In this document: positions 5,545 through 14,354 of the stretch, in pieces
How positions within the stretch are numbered: position 1 is the stretch's first letter
How the letters are laid out: every line of letters begins with the position of its first letter
Assembly: GCA_965370805.1 (NCBI GenBank)
Contig: CBDUVZ010000058.1
Coordinates: 1-18,044 of the forward strand
Source of the DNA: CBDUVZ01 sp965370805
GTDB taxonomy: Bacteria; Hydrothermota; Tepidihabitantia; Tepidihabitantales; Tepidihabitantaceae
Direction: 5' to 3'
DNA: 18,044 nucleotides
Position numbers and translations under genes: made by a program
The notes under the pieces: model-generated
Told to the model about the DNA's origin: nothing
Seen by the model: only the letters and a program-made list of their open reading frames with translations
Database searches by the model: none

Positions 5545-6310
5545 CATCTGAACGCAGGATTATGAAGTCGTAGGCCGGCCTGCCGGTGCTTTCCTTCGCG
5601 TACCCCCGCGCTCGTCGGCAGACTTCGTAGCCTTCGGCGCTGCCTTCGTCGTTGGTGTTGCCTTCGACGGTCTGGAACGTCTCGGCCCCGGACCGGAGAA
5701 CGATGCCGGTGTGCCGCCAGCCGGTCTTCCCGCCTTTCTGGAGGAAGATGGCACCTGGCGGGGGTCTCTTCCCGGCCGTGACTTCGGCCCCGGTGAGCAG
5801 AATTCCCTTGCGCTTCGCGTTTTTCCTGAGTTGGCTGGTCGAGTAGGACGCTGTAAGTGGAAGCGGGACTCTCATGGTCTCGCAGGCCTGCCTGAGGATG
5901 AAGCAGACGAACCCGGCACACCACGCCTACGATTTGCCTTCATGGCCATCCATGTACAGGCGGACCCACGGACCACGGTTCTGTCCGCCGATTTCGCGCG
6001 GGTGCTGTTTCAGGTGCTGCCGGGCGTAGTCGGCCACGGCCCGGCCGAGCTTCCGACGACCACGCCGGATGAGTTTCAATGCAATGGTCATCGGTTGACT
6101 CAGCGCAGCGAAAGTCCGCCGGTCGACGATGCCGTTGCGGGGCAGGCCTTTCTTCGCCTGGAACCGCCTGACTGCTTCGTCGGTGGCGGCCCCGAAACTT
6201 CCGTCAATGGCCACACCGAGTTTCTGAAGGCAGAGCCATTCCTGGACGAGCTTCACCTTCCGGCCCTTGCTGCCGGGTTTGAGCGTGCGGTCGAGAGTCA
6301 GGTCTTTCAT
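5540..6310 (-). pseudogene. Peptidoglycan-binding plus CHAP-type hydrolase, interrupted by in-frame TAG
   Basis: One reading frame of 257 codons runs from ATG 6310 to TGA 5540, with a single internal TAG at 5929-5927 (codon 128). Residues ~12-72 are a PG_binding_1 domain (LKPGSKGRKVKLVQEWL, IDGSFGAATDEAVRRFQ, GIVDRRTFAAL). The region after ~88 is a CHAP/NlpC-like amidase domain: AVADYARQHL, REIGGQNRGPWVRLYMDG, [stop], AWCAGFVCFI with catalytic Cys at codon 131, GWRHTGIV with His ~200, and TVEGNTNDEG. Everything after the stop is intact and in frame. The likely ancestral codon is an aromatic one (TGG or TAC). AGGAGG lies four bases before the start. It follows the TonB receptor by 34 bp. There is no signal peptide. 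If no read-through occurs, the product is a 127-residue binding domain without active site. Confidence 0.8.
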
Positions 6311-6344
6311 CAGGCCTCCTGTCGGGCTGCGGTCGCGTCCGATT

Positions 6345-8747
6345 TCAGAACTCGATGACCATGCCCCCGATCGGGAAGAAACTGATCTGGTGCACGGTCT
6401 GTGGTTCCGGGTCCCCGTCCTGGTAGTAGTACATCCAGACGTTCTCGCGGTTGTAGACGTTCTGGACTTCGAAGTACCATGACAGGTTCCACGAATTGTA
6501 GATGAACTTGTGGTCCCAGCGCAGGTCGAGTCGGTGGTAGTTCGGGTAGCGTTTCGAATTCAGGAGCGCGCTGTTGTCGATCCACCGGCGCGTCTGCGGG
6601 ACCCATTCCTTCGGGGTGTAGGGCCGGCCGCCCATGTACCGGAACCGGAACCCGAAGTCGGCTTCGTCCGAGAAGATGAGCCCGCCGATGGAGGCTTTGA
6701 ACCAGCCGGGCAGGTCCTCGTACCACTGCTGCTTGTAGAACTCGACTTTGTAGGCCGCGGTCGTGGTGAACACATGGTGGTAGTCGTAGTCACCGGGCAG
6801 GGTCAGGGTCGCGTCCTGCGGGTTGGCCATCCGGGAATCGGAGAGCGAGTAGGCGACCGTGCCGTGCCAGTTGCGCGAGAATTTCTTCTGCAGGAACAGT
6901 TCGAGTCCTTGGGCCGTGCCGCTGCCGGTACTGACGTATCTGCCGCTGAAGTCGTACGGGTCGGGCGTGGTCCAGGCTTCCGGGATCGGGACCCCGGCGG
7001 TGTTCTTGAGATAGACTTCGAGCGACAGCTTGGCGTCGTCGCCGAGGCCCCGTTCGATGCCGACGATGTAATGGTCTGAGCGGCGACTTGCGAGGTCGTG
7101 GTTGGCGATGCTGTCCCAAAGCAGGACAAAGCAGGGCGGGGTCTGGTGGTGCCAGCCGTACCCGACGTGGAAGCTTACGCCGGCGAGCAGGGGTCTGGTC
7201 GAGAACCCGAACCGGGGCGACAGGTCGAGGGCACCGGTGTACTTGAACCAGTCGACCCGGCCGCCGACGGTGAGGTGCGCGAAACTACCGAGCGCGAACC
7301 GGTGCTGGAGGTAGCCGGACAGCTTGCGCGAGGACACTTTCGAGTCGGCGTCGAGCCCGGCGACGACCGGGTTGCCAAGTGAATCGAGAAACGGTGAGGA
7401 ATCGATGACCGCACCGGAGCTGTCATATCGATACGTGAATACCGTATCCGGCTTCAGGTACACGTCGTAGTTGAACGGGATGTGAGCGTAACGTACCCCG
7501 GCCTGGGTTTCGTGTCCGGGCAGCCAGCGGTAGGATGCGTCGTAGCGTCCGGTCCAGTCCTGCTCGGTCGCAAAGTAGACTTGGACCGAATCGGCGCGGG
7601 CCGAGTCCGCGGTCACGGCCAGGTCCCAGTTGGTACTTGCGCCCGAGATGAGCAGCCGGCCGTAGCCGTGGTTGCCGAACAGGGTCTGCCAACCGATGCC
7701 GGTCGCGTACCGGGTCGTTTTCTGCCTGATCCAGACGTCGTAGCCGATGGCGTCTCCGCCCGGTTCGATGTCGATGCGGTCGTAGCCGAGCATCCCGAGC
7801 ACGGATAACTGGTTGGCCGAGGAGAGCTTGAAGGTGGCTTTGGCGAGCGCATTGTCGTAGTAGGGGACCGCCTCCATCTGCCAGACGTCCATTGCGGTCA
7901 TCAGTTCGAGGAAGCTCTTGTGATAGGAGCCGATGAACGAGTTGGCGCCGCCCGGGAGCGGGAACTCGGCGATAGCCCCGAGCCCGACCATCCCCATGTC
8001 GATGCTGACGTCGAGTTCATCGAGCGACCCGCGTTTGAGCGCGATGTCCATCACCGACGATGCCCGGCCGCCGTACCGAGCCGGGAACGCGCCGGCGATG
8101 AAGTCGACTTCGCGGATGAGGAGCGGGTTGAGCATGCTGATCGGTCCGCCCTGGGCCTCGAACGAGCCGAAGTGGTTGGGGTACGGGATTTCGATGCCGT
8201 CGAGCAGGAACAGGTTCTCGTTCGGGTTGCCGCCGCGGACGATGATTTCATTGTCCTGGTCCCCGGACGATACGACCGCGGGCATCGCCTGCACCACACG
8301 CTGGATGTCGCCGGAACCGCCGGGCTGGACCTGGATTTCCTCGGACGAGAAGCTGCGCTCGGAGACCGGCGCGTCCTTCACCCTGGTGAAATGCTCGGCC
8401 CGGACCGTGACGACCGCCATCTCGATCAGGTCCTGGGACAGCTTGAACACGAGGTCGGTCGAGCGGTTCGGTTCGACTACGACCGGGGTCTTGGCCTGCG
8501 GGTCATAGCCGACCATCGATGCCTCGACCGTGTAGGTGCCGGTCAGGACACCGGTGATGCGGAACCGGCCGTCCGCATCGGCCGCGGTGCCGAGTTCGGT
8601 GCCGGCAACGACGATGCTGGCCCCGGCCAGCGGCGAGCGGGTTGTGCCGTCGATGACGATGCCGGCGATGCTGCCGGTCGCGGCGGGAACCGGATGTGCG
8701 ATTGCCGCCAGGAGACCGGCCAGTGCGATTAGACCCCGGGCTTTCAT
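6345..8747 (-). CDS. TonB-dependent outer-membrane receptor
   Basis: This is an 800-residue protein. Residues 1-22 are a signal peptide (MKARGLIALAGLLAAIAHPV...). Residues 24-105 are a carboxypeptidase-regulatory-like domain (GSIAGIVIDGTTRSPLAGAS...ADGRFRITGV). Residues ~125-240 are the plug (IIVRGGNPNENLFLLDGIEI, then FPARYGGRASSVMDI). The remainder is a barrel rich in aromatic strands, ending MVIEF with the terminal Phe expected for outer-membrane insertion. Such receptors import large ligands using TonB/ExbBD energy. The SusC-like N-terminal extension is present but no SusD partner is nearby, so the ligand is unknown. AAAGG lies upstream of ATG 8747. No TTGACA promoter is visible in the 60-bp gap to the pmbA-like gene, so it is probably expressed with tldD and pmbA. 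Confidence 0.93.
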   Translation of the reverse strand: MKARGLIALAGLLAAIAHPVPAATGSIAGIVIDGTTRSPLAGASIVVAGTELGTAADADGRFRITGVLTGTYTVEASMVGYDPQAKTPVVVEPNRSTDLVFKLSQDLIEMAVVTVRAEHFTRVKDAPVSERSFSSEEIQVQPGGSGDIQRVVQAMPAVVSSGDQDNEIIVRGGNPNENLFLLDGIEIPYPNHFGSFEAQGGPISMLNPLLIREVDFIAGAFPARYGGRASSVMDIALKRGSLDELDVSIDMGMVGLGAIAEFPLPGGANSFIGSYHKSFLELMTAMDVWQMEAVPYYDNALAKATFKLSSANQLSVLGMLGYDRIDIEPGGDAIGYDVWIRQKTTRYATGIGWQTLFGNHGYGRLLISGASTNWDLAVTADSARADSVQVYFATEQDWTGRYDASYRWLPGHETQAGVRYAHIPFNYDVYLKPDTVFTYRYDSSGAVIDSSPFLDSLGNPVVAGLDADSKVSSRKLSGYLQHRFALGSFAHLTVGGRVDWFKYTGALDLSPRFGFSTRPLLAGVSFHVGYGWHHQTPPCFVLLWDSIANHDLASRRSDHYIVGIERGLGDDAKLSLEVYLKNTAGVPIPEAWTTPDPYDFSGRYVSTGSGTAQGLELFLQKKFSRNWHGTVAYSLSDSRMANPQDATLTLPGDYDYHHVFTTTAAYKVEFYKQQWYEDLPGWFKASIGGLIFSDEADFGFRFRYMGGRPYTPKEWVPQTRRWIDNSALLNSKRYPNYHRLDLRWDHKFIYNSWNLSWYFEVQNVYNRENVWMYYYQDGDPEPQTVHQISFFPIGGMVIEF

Positions 8748-8807
8748 GGAATACCTTTGTTCAGTCGTTCGGTGGACCCGCCTCGACGACCTGCTGTTTC
8801 GCTGTCC

Positions 8808-10187
8808 TCAGAAGCTGTCCGCCACGTCAGTCACTTTGACGTTGTTGCAGAGCAGGTATTCGGGCACGCTGATTGCAGTCGGAGTACGACGGCCGTAGGT
8901 GTGGGAGGTGTTCACCGGTACGGAACGGGAGGATACCGCGACGACATTGGAGAAGACGGAAGGGCAGGTGTCGGTAACCCGGGTGGAAAAGATCGGGGCG
9001 GTGAACTCGCCCTTTTCGAGGCGCATCGCGTTGAATCGGGACGAACCGGTGAAGAGACCCTTGGTCGGGTCGGGCATGTGGATGTAGTGCAGGTGCGGGA
9101 TGTAGAGCGCGTCGCCGGCCAGTTTCCGGCCGGCTTCGAGGCCGGGCTTGCCGTCGCCGGCTGCGAGCACGAAGTCGTCGTTGCCCAGGTCGTGGCCGGT
9201 CGGCTTCCTGCCGTACTTGGCGGCCGCCAGGCTGTCGTAGAGCAGGCCGCGGAAGATGCCGTTCTCGACCAGGGTGAACGGCCGGCGCCGTTTGCCCATG
9301 AAGTCGAAAGGCATCTGGAATACGTCCCGGTTGGTCGGGTCGTCGAGAATCGTGACCGCTTCGTCGAACAGCTTGTCGCCGGGTTTGTTCTTGGCGGTGA
9401 AGGAACGCTTCTCCTCATAGGACCGTCCGAAGAACCCGCCCCAGACCGCAAGCTGTACCAGTTCGGCGATAGCCTGGGGTCCGAACAGGACCCGCTGGCG
9501 ACCGACTTCGGTCTTGTAGCCGTCGTTCTTCTCGTAGATCGGCAGGAGGGCTTCGAACCTGCTGATGATTCCCTGCGCGGTGAAAGCGCCGGCGGCCTTC
9601 TGCGTGCGTTCGACCGACAGTTCCCATTTCCGGTCCTGTTCCTTGAGGACGATGACGAGCTTGCCGTCGGTCAGCCGGCGGTAGGCCTCGTTGTCGTTGG
9701 CGGTGGTGACGTAGTACATCTCCGCGCCGCCGGTGGACCAGGACCCGGAGAAGTCGTACTTGCCTTTCGGCTTGAGTGCGTTGACTACGTCGGCGCACAG
9801 TCCGGTTTTCGTTTCCGGCGCCAGGCGTTCGAGCTCGGGGTCGTACCCGGTCGAGTCGTCAATCGACTCCTCGACTTTGCCGAAGAACGGGTCGTACTCC
9901 TTGGGCAGGGCCGCTTTGCAGTTCTCGTGCGCGCGGCCCAGCACGTCGGCGATCTGGTCCGCGGAAGTGATGTCGGCAACCAGGGTGAAGTCGCCGACGC
10001 GACGGCCGTCCTGGACAGACACGTCCAGCCGGGTCAGTTCCTCGTGGGTGGAGAGTGCAACCGCCGAATTGCCGAGGCGGATGAGGCTCGATTGCTCGCG
10101 GTGGAAGTTGAACTCGGCGTTGATTCCCTGCTTGCGGGCATGGTCCCGGGCCGAGAGCAGGAGGTCGTGGATTCTCTGTTCAAGCAT
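8808..10187 (-). CDS. pmbA: TldE/PmbA-like partner of TldD metalloprotease
   Basis: This 459-residue protein is of the TldD/PmbA superfamily. It has an N-terminal beta-alpha region (IRLGNSAVALSTHEELTRLD). The later segments are typical of PmbA/TldE (VENGIFRGLLYDSLAAAKYG, GNDDFVLAAGDGKPG, YIHMPDPTKGLFTGSSRFN). It lacks the HExxxH motif, as expected for the non-catalytic subunit. TldD and TldE form a heteromeric protease that trims unfolded or modified peptides, as in microcin B17 maturation in E. coli. The ATG at 10187 lies two bases after the tldD stop, with AAAGGAG inside the tldD end at a five-base spacing. The pair is thus translationally coupled. Sequence similarity between subunits is low, so the symbol is by role and position. 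Confidence 0.85.
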   Translation of the reverse strand: MLEQRIHDLLLSARDHARKQGINAEFNFHREQSSLIRLGNSAVALSTHEELTRLDVSVQDGRRVGDFTLVADITSADQIADVLGRAHENCKAALPKEYDPFFGKVEESIDDSTGYDPELERLAPETKTGLCADVVNALKPKGKYDFSGSWSTGGAEMYYVTTANDNEAYRRLTDGKLVIVLKEQDRKWELSVERTQKAAGAFTAQGIISRFEALLPIYEKNDGYKTEVGRQRVLFGPQAIAELVQLAVWGGFFGRSYEEKRSFTAKNKPGDKLFDEAVTILDDPTNRDVFQMPFDFMGKRRRPFTLVENGIFRGLLYDSLAAAKYGRKPTGHDLGNDDFVLAAGDGKPGLEAGRKLAGDALYIPHLHYIHMPDPTKGLFTGSSRFNAMRLEKGEFTAPIFSTRVTDTCPSVFSNVVAVSSRSVPVNTSHTYGRRTPTAISVPEYLLCNNVKVTDVADSF

Positions 10188-10189
10188 GG

Positions 10190-11674
10190 CTACTCCTTTT
10201 CTCCGGTCTGGACGTTACTGAACCGCATGACCGGGATGCCGTGGCCGAGTTCCATCACCTGGTTCGGCTCGCCCTTGCCGCAATTGGGCACCTGCTGGAG
10301 TCGCCAGGTGGACGCGTTGCCGACCTTGTCGAGCGAGGCCCAGAATTCGAGGGTGTGACCCTGGTAGGTCGGGTTCTTGTAGACTTTCGTTTTCTTCCCG
10401 TCTTTGACCTCCCAGGCGATTTCGGTGCCGAAATGGAAATGTTCCCGGTTTGAACCAATCGACCAGGAGACCGGCGTATCGACGATGATGCCGTTCGCAG
10501 TCTCCTTGACGATATCGTCGAGCGTGCCGTCCTCACCCGGGTCGATATTGACGTTGGTCATGCGGTCAATCGGGGTGCGGTAGAACGCGGTCGCCCGGGC
10601 CGCGGTGCCGGATTCCTTCACCACGGTCCGGCCCGCTTTGGCGTTCGCTTCGGCCAGGTCGGTCCGGGAGGAGAGGACATTGACGAGGATGCCTTTGTCA
10701 ATCAGCAGGTAGTCGCGCTGGGGCGTGCCTTCATCGTCGTAGCCGAAGGTGCCGGGTGAGTTCTTGACCACGCCGGCGCGGGCATTCAGTTTGTCCGAAC
10801 CGTAGCGGAGTTTGCCGATCATTTCCGGCCGCACGTGGGACCCGCCGGCGTACGAGAGTTCGTACCCGAGGATGCGGTCGAGTTCGAGCGCGTGGCCGAT
10901 AGTCTCGTGGACCTGGAGGAACCCCTGGCCGGGCAGGATGATCAGGTCGCGCTTGCCCGGTGGCAGCGGGTCGGCGGCGACGATTTCGGCCAGTTCGGCC
11001 TTGAGCCGGTCGGTGTGGCCGCCAAACCAGTGCGGGTCGGCCAGCCACTCCCAGCCGCGGGTGCCGTTGCCGTCGCCGTGCAACTCCATGCTCCGGCGCT
11101 GGGTGCGGCCTTCCTTGTCCGGGGTCATTACGATCATGTTGCCGAAAGTGTTGAACACCCGGCGGTCGATCTCGGTGCCTTCGCTGTTCCAGAACAGAAT
11201 CCGGCGGCGCTGGAAGTTGGCGGCAACGATCCGCTGGGCGATATTCTTGTCCTTGAGATCCGCGTCGAGCCGGCTGAGCAGTTCCAGCTTCTCGGAGAGC
11301 GGAACCGTGAACGGGTCCCGTTCGACCGGCGGCTTGTACTCGCCTTTCGCGGGCGTCGCCGCGCCCATGTCGACCGGGAACCCGCGCAGTCGGGCCGCGG
11401 CCCGGGCATTGGCCAGGGCCCGGTCGAAGCAGGCCGCAGTCGCTTCGAGGTTCGCGGTTGCGGCGAATCCCCAGGCGCCGTCCTTGAGCACCCGGACGCC
11501 GATGCCGCGCTCGAAGCTGCCGGCGTTCGATTCGAGGTTGCCGTCATAGAGGACCAACCGCTGGTTGTCGTTCTCGTCGTACAGCCGGGCGTCGCTGTAG
11601 CTGCAGCCTTCGGAGAGCATCCGGCCCAACCGGCTCTTGATGGTTGCAGCGACCGTCTTGGCTGATATTGTCAC
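10190..11674 (-). CDS. tldD: TldD-type zinc metalloprotease
   Basis: This is a 494-residue catalytic subunit of the TldD/TldE protease. The metal-binding HExxxH is at 256-261 (VHETIGHALELDRILGYE) and a likely third ligand Cys is at ~465 (VPNCGKGEP). Other family segments include LPGQGFLQ, KNSPGTFGYDDEGTP and the C-terminal GHTLEFWASL. Length is usual for the family. The start is GTG 11674, chosen because AAAGGAG lies six bases upstream and the product begins MTISAKTVAATIKS. A promoter is visible at 11717-11744. It is the first gene of a probable operon: tldD, pmbA-like, TonB receptor, PG-binding/CHAP. It may process a peptide product in the cytoplasm; no RiPP precursor is evident in the window. 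Confidence 0.93.
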   Translation of the reverse strand: MTISAKTVAATIKSRLGRMLSEGCSYSDARLYDENDNQRLVLYDGNLESNAGSFERGIGVRVLKDGAWGFAATANLEATAACFDRALANARAAARLRGFPVDMGAATPAKGEYKPPVERDPFTVPLSEKLELLSRLDADLKDKNIAQRIVAANFQRRRILFWNSEGTEIDRRVFNTFGNMIVMTPDKEGRTQRRSMELHGDGNGTRGWEWLADPHWFGGHTDRLKAELAEIVAADPLPPGKRDLIILPGQGFLQVHETIGHALELDRILGYELSYAGGSHVRPEMIGKLRYGSDKLNARAGVVKNSPGTFGYDDEGTPQRDYLLIDKGILVNVLSSRTDLAEANAKAGRTVVKESGTAARATAFYRTPIDRMTNVNIDPGEDGTLDDIVKETANGIIVDTPVSWSIGSNREHFHFGTEIAWEVKDGKKTKVYKNPTYQGHTLEFWASLDKVGNASTWRLQQVPNCGKGEPNQVMELGHGIPVMRFSNVQTGEKE

Positions 11675-11716
11675 AATCGACTCCTTTGTGTTGTCATTGT
11701 CGTCTACCGAAGACCC

Positions 11717-11744
11717 ATTATCCGCAACATTCGGACCATTTCAA
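11717..11744 (-). promoter_or_regulatory. Sigma70-like promoter of tldD operon
   Basis: TTGAAA (11744-11739), a 16-bp spacer and GATAAT (11722-11717, 5/6) lie on the minus strand. The start near 11710 gives a leader of about 36 bases that contains the AAAGGAG site of tldD. Confidence 0.6.
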
Positions 11745-11773
11745 GCGACGCATCCGCCCGGGCCGCAAAGGAA

Positions 11774-11805
11774 CAGGGGCAGGACCCTGCTGAGCCCTGC
11801 CCCTG
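11774..11805 (-). terminator. Hairpin downstream of the Asp-box protein gene
   Basis: CAGGGGCAGG (11774-11783) and CCTGCCCCTG (11796-11805) form a perfect 10-bp stem with a 12-base loop. It starts 34 bases after the stop at 11840. On the minus strand TTCCTTT follows, a moderate U-tract. It lies just upstream of the tldD promoter and would separate the two transcripts. Confidence 0.55.
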
Positions 11806-11839
11806 AATTGCCGTCCGACCCGGCTCGGCAGCCGAGTAC

Positions 11840-13582
11840 CTACCGGGAGACTACCAGTTGACTCGTGCTGGTCTCGCCGCCCGAACTCATCCGGCAGACG
11901 TAGACCCCGGCCGGAGCCTCGCTGCTGTTCCATGTTGCTTCGTGGTTCCCGGCCGGCAGGGTCGTCCGGGCCAGGGTTGCCACCCGGCGACCGGATGCAT
12001 CATAGACCGCAAGGTCGACCATCCCGGACTGCGGCAGGGAGAACGCGATTATGGCGCGGCGGTCGGTCGGGTTGGGCCGGACCGCGACAATCTCCGCCGG
12101 AGGCGGGCCCACGACCAGGGGTTCTTCCTCCTCCACACCGACGAAGGAAAAAGCGTCGAACCAGAGGTCGGAGAGACCGGCCTGGGCGTACATCACCGTT
12201 GAGAAGTAAGCCCCGCTGCTGCCGACTTTTCTGAAGCCGACGGCCGACGGATACCAGCCGGTGTGCCGGTGGTCGTTGATTCCCAAGGGAGTAGTCCAGT
12301 CGTTGGCAGTCGATGTCCCGGTGTAGAACACCGAATCGCCCACGACAACGGAATACGAGACCCTGGCCTGGCCGCTTGTTACTTTCAGGTTCGCGATACT
12401 GGGCAACCGCTCGTTCTGGTCCGTATCGCCGCCGCCGATGCCGTTGTCGCCGCCGTAGCTCCAGTTGGCGCCGTTATCGGTGCTGTAGTAGACGAAGACG
12501 CCGTCACCCGAGCCGTTGAACGGCTCCATGTCGCGGACGTGGACCAGCCAGACGTGCTGCGTTGCTTCGTGGGTTGCCCCGACGATACCGTCGAAGACCC
12601 GCACGACGGGGGTTCCGACCTGTATGGAGCTTTCCCAGGACTGGCCGCGGTTGGTGCTTTTCTTCAGCCGGAACGATGTGGAGTCGGTCGATGACTGGCT
12701 CCGGTTGGCCAAGACTGTGTAGACATTGCCGCCCGCACCGCAGCAGACGTCAGGCTTGGGCGGGGTCTCCGTGTTTACTACCTGCCCGCCGCCGCCGGAA
12801 GCGGCCCAGGTCGCGCCGAAATCGGTTGAACGCAGTCCCTTTGAGTGATACATTCCCGCCGAGCGGTGCTCGTAGACCACGTAGAGGTAGTAGTCGTCCT
12901 CAAGGTCCCAGGCTGCTGCCATATTCGCGAGCGTGTCGGAGTCGGTTTTGATCGGGAGGGCGACCCCATTCCCGGAAAAATCCCACCGAGCGACGTGCAA
13001 GTCGCCGTTTCCCGCGGTCGACTTGAAGAAGAGGAAGATGAAGTCGGAGTCACCCTCCGCGACGATCAGCTCGACCGAGCTCAAGACGTAGGAGCTGTGG
13101 GAGACCGAACTGTAGCTGGTCCAGGTCAAGCCGCCGTCCACGGACTTGTAGAGGCGGATGACGTTGCCCGGGTCCACCACGAATGCCGCGTAGAGGTCGC
13201 CGTCTTCCGAGTAGTCCTGGGCAATCATCCGCTCGGTGCCGATGCCGTTCGGCGGGGACTCAAGGTCCCCGTGAAAGACGAGCTTGTCATCCTCCCAGAA
13301 CGGCTTCGGTCCTACCGGCGGGCTGCCGCCGTCCGTTCTTCCCGGGAGCACTACCGGTCCGGGGCCGAGCGTCGGCGTCGGCTCGGGGCCGGGCTGATAA
13401 TCGAGCGGAACGTCATTGGAACCGGGCTGATTGTCGTGCGGGGCTGCACCCTCGGACGTTCCCGCAACGATGCCGGCGGGCGTCCCGAGTGCGTAGCCGG
13501 TGATAGTATTCGGGTCGTCCGCGGCTTGGACGACAAGGAAAAGTGCTGCAACGAGCACCAGGGCAGTACCAATACTGCGCAT
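11840..13582 (-). CDS. Secreted Asp-box (sialidase-like propeller) protein with FlgD/T9SS-type tail
   Basis: This is a 580-residue protein. Residues 1-20 are a signal peptide (MRSIGTALVLVAALFLVVQA), followed by a Pro/Gly-rich linker to ~95. Four Asp-box motifs (S-x-D/N-x-G-x-x-W) sit at 147-154, 252-259, 309-316 and 367-374, the mark of BNR/sialidase-fold propeller blades. No sialidase catalytic set was identified, so enzyme activity is not claimed. Residues ~497-580 (VRPNPTDRRAIIAFSLPQSG...LAVYDASGRRVATL...GVYVCRM) are a C-terminal sorting/FlgD-Ig-like domain. The frame is open upstream to 13723, but ATG 13582 has GAGGAGG five bases ahead and gives the signal peptide. A promoter lies at 13695-13723, leaving a leader of about 105 bases. 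Confidence 0.85.
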   Translation of the reverse strand: MRSIGTALVLVAALFLVVQAADDPNTITGYALGTPAGIVAGTSEGAAPHDNQPGSNDVPLDYQPGPEPTPTLGPGPVVLPGRTDGGSPPVGPKPFWEDDKLVFHGDLESPPNGIGTERMIAQDYSEDGDLYAAFVVDPGNVIRLYKSVDGGLTWTSYSSVSHSSYVLSSVELIVAEGDSDFIFLFFKSTAGNGDLHVARWDFSGNGVALPIKTDSDTLANMAAAWDLEDDYYLYVVYEHRSAGMYHSKGLRSTDFGATWAASGGGGQVVNTETPPKPDVCCGAGGNVYTVLANRSQSSTDSTSFRLKKSTNRGQSWESSIQVGTPVVRVFDGIVGATHEATQHVWLVHVRDMEPFNGSGDGVFVYYSTDNGANWSYGGDNGIGGGDTDQNERLPSIANLKVTSGQARVSYSVVVGDSVFYTGTSTANDWTTPLGINDHRHTGWYPSAVGFRKVGSSGAYFSTVMYAQAGLSDLWFDAFSFVGVEEEEPLVVGPPPAEIVAVRPNPTDRRAIIAFSLPQSGMVDLAVYDASGRRVATLARTTLPAGNHEATWNSSEAPAGVYVCRMSSGGETSTSQLVVSR

Positions 13583-13694
13583 ACGAACCTCCTCTGTCAT
13601 TTCTCCTCGGTCATTCTGTCTCTTGTCAGACATACCAACTGCGTCCCACTGAATGCCGGCACGACGGACATGCCCTTTCCGTCTGCCGCCACTA

Positions 13695-13723
13695 ATTAGA
13701 GCACGGGCCATGCGATTTGTCAA
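13695..13723 (-). promoter_or_regulatory. Sigma70-like promoter of the Asp-box protein gene
   Basis: TTGACA (13723-13718), a 17-bp spacer and TCTAAT (13700-13695, 5/6) lie on the minus strand. The start near 13688 leaves a leader of about 105 bases with in-frame ATG codons before the chosen start. Confidence 0.7.
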
Positions 13724-13740
13724 GCTTGCCGCCGGGCCGT

Positions 13741-13975
13741 CAGGTCAGGAAATGACCAATGTCCCAATGACTAGAGCGGAGAGGAGTAAACACCAAGGCA
13801 CCAAGAGCACGAAGAGGAATAAACCACAGATGAACACGGATAAACACAGATCAGGGTCGGAAATCCGAATTCGTCATTCGACACTCGGCATTCGGAATTG
13901 TCATAGCCGCCAGGTCAGGAAATGACCAATGTCCCAATGACCAGAGCGGAGAGGAGTAAACACCAAGGCACCAAG
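13741..13975. repeat. Two 65-bp direct repeats around dispersed modules
   Basis: Positions 13741-13805 and 13911-13975 are 65-bp direct copies that differ at one position by eye (CTAGAG versus CCAGAG) and are spaced 170 bp apart. Each ends in the period-9 CACCAAGGCACCAAG module. Between them lie a period-10 module (about 13821-13855) and a period-7 ATTCG module (13864-13902). No gene is seen. This stretch and the adjacent long repeat fill 13741-14294. Confidence 0.85.
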
Positions 13976-14010
13976 CGGAAGAAACCACAGATAAACACGG
14001 ATGGACATGG

Positions 14011-14294
14011 ATGATGGCGGAAGTCCGAACTCGGCATTCGACACTCGGCATTCGGAATTGTCTTGGCCGCCAAGAGAACAGGATGTGGAGTGCGGCCGCG
14101 AAGCTGCCGCTTTTCCGTCTCTATGGAGTGCAACGACACCGTCGTTGCTCCTGGGCTGTTGGCCGTTAGCTGTCAGCCGTCAGCGGTTGTCTGTCATTGC
14201 GAAGGAGCGAAGCGACTGCGGCAATCTTCCTTGCTTCATTCGACATTCGACACTCGGCATTCGGAATTCCCTGATGGTCTGCAATCACCAATCT
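14011..14294. repeat. 284-bp direct repeat, copy 1
   Basis: This matches 16000-16283 at a fixed offset of 1989 bp, with one mismatch seen by eye (T versus A near 14037/16026). Inside are a period-7 ATTCG module, a period-7 GCCGTTAGCTGTCAGCCGTC module, a 'cattgcgaaggagcgaagcg' module and a CAATCACCAATCT end. It sits downstream of the gene 14355-15755; the other copy lies upstream. The gap 14295-14354 has no recognisable feature. Confidence 0.92.
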
Positions 14295-14354
14295 ACAATC
14301 GGAGGGCGGTCAGCGGCGGGCCGAAAACGGTTAGCGTCCCCTTTACCCCCGCGA

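Noticed and set aside
5927..5929. UAG reassigned to an amino acid in this organism
   Set aside because: UAG ends at least seven intact genes in the window at sensible positions, so general reassignment is unlikely.
6510..8732. Long plus-strand open frames opposite the TonB receptor
   Set aside because: Antisense shadows of a GC-rich gene: Arg/Asp/Val-rich, no RBS or family signature.
8757..11665. Plus-strand frames opposite the tldD and pmbA-like genes
   Set aside because: The minus-strand genes have clear family motifs, SD sites and coupling; the plus frames are shadows.
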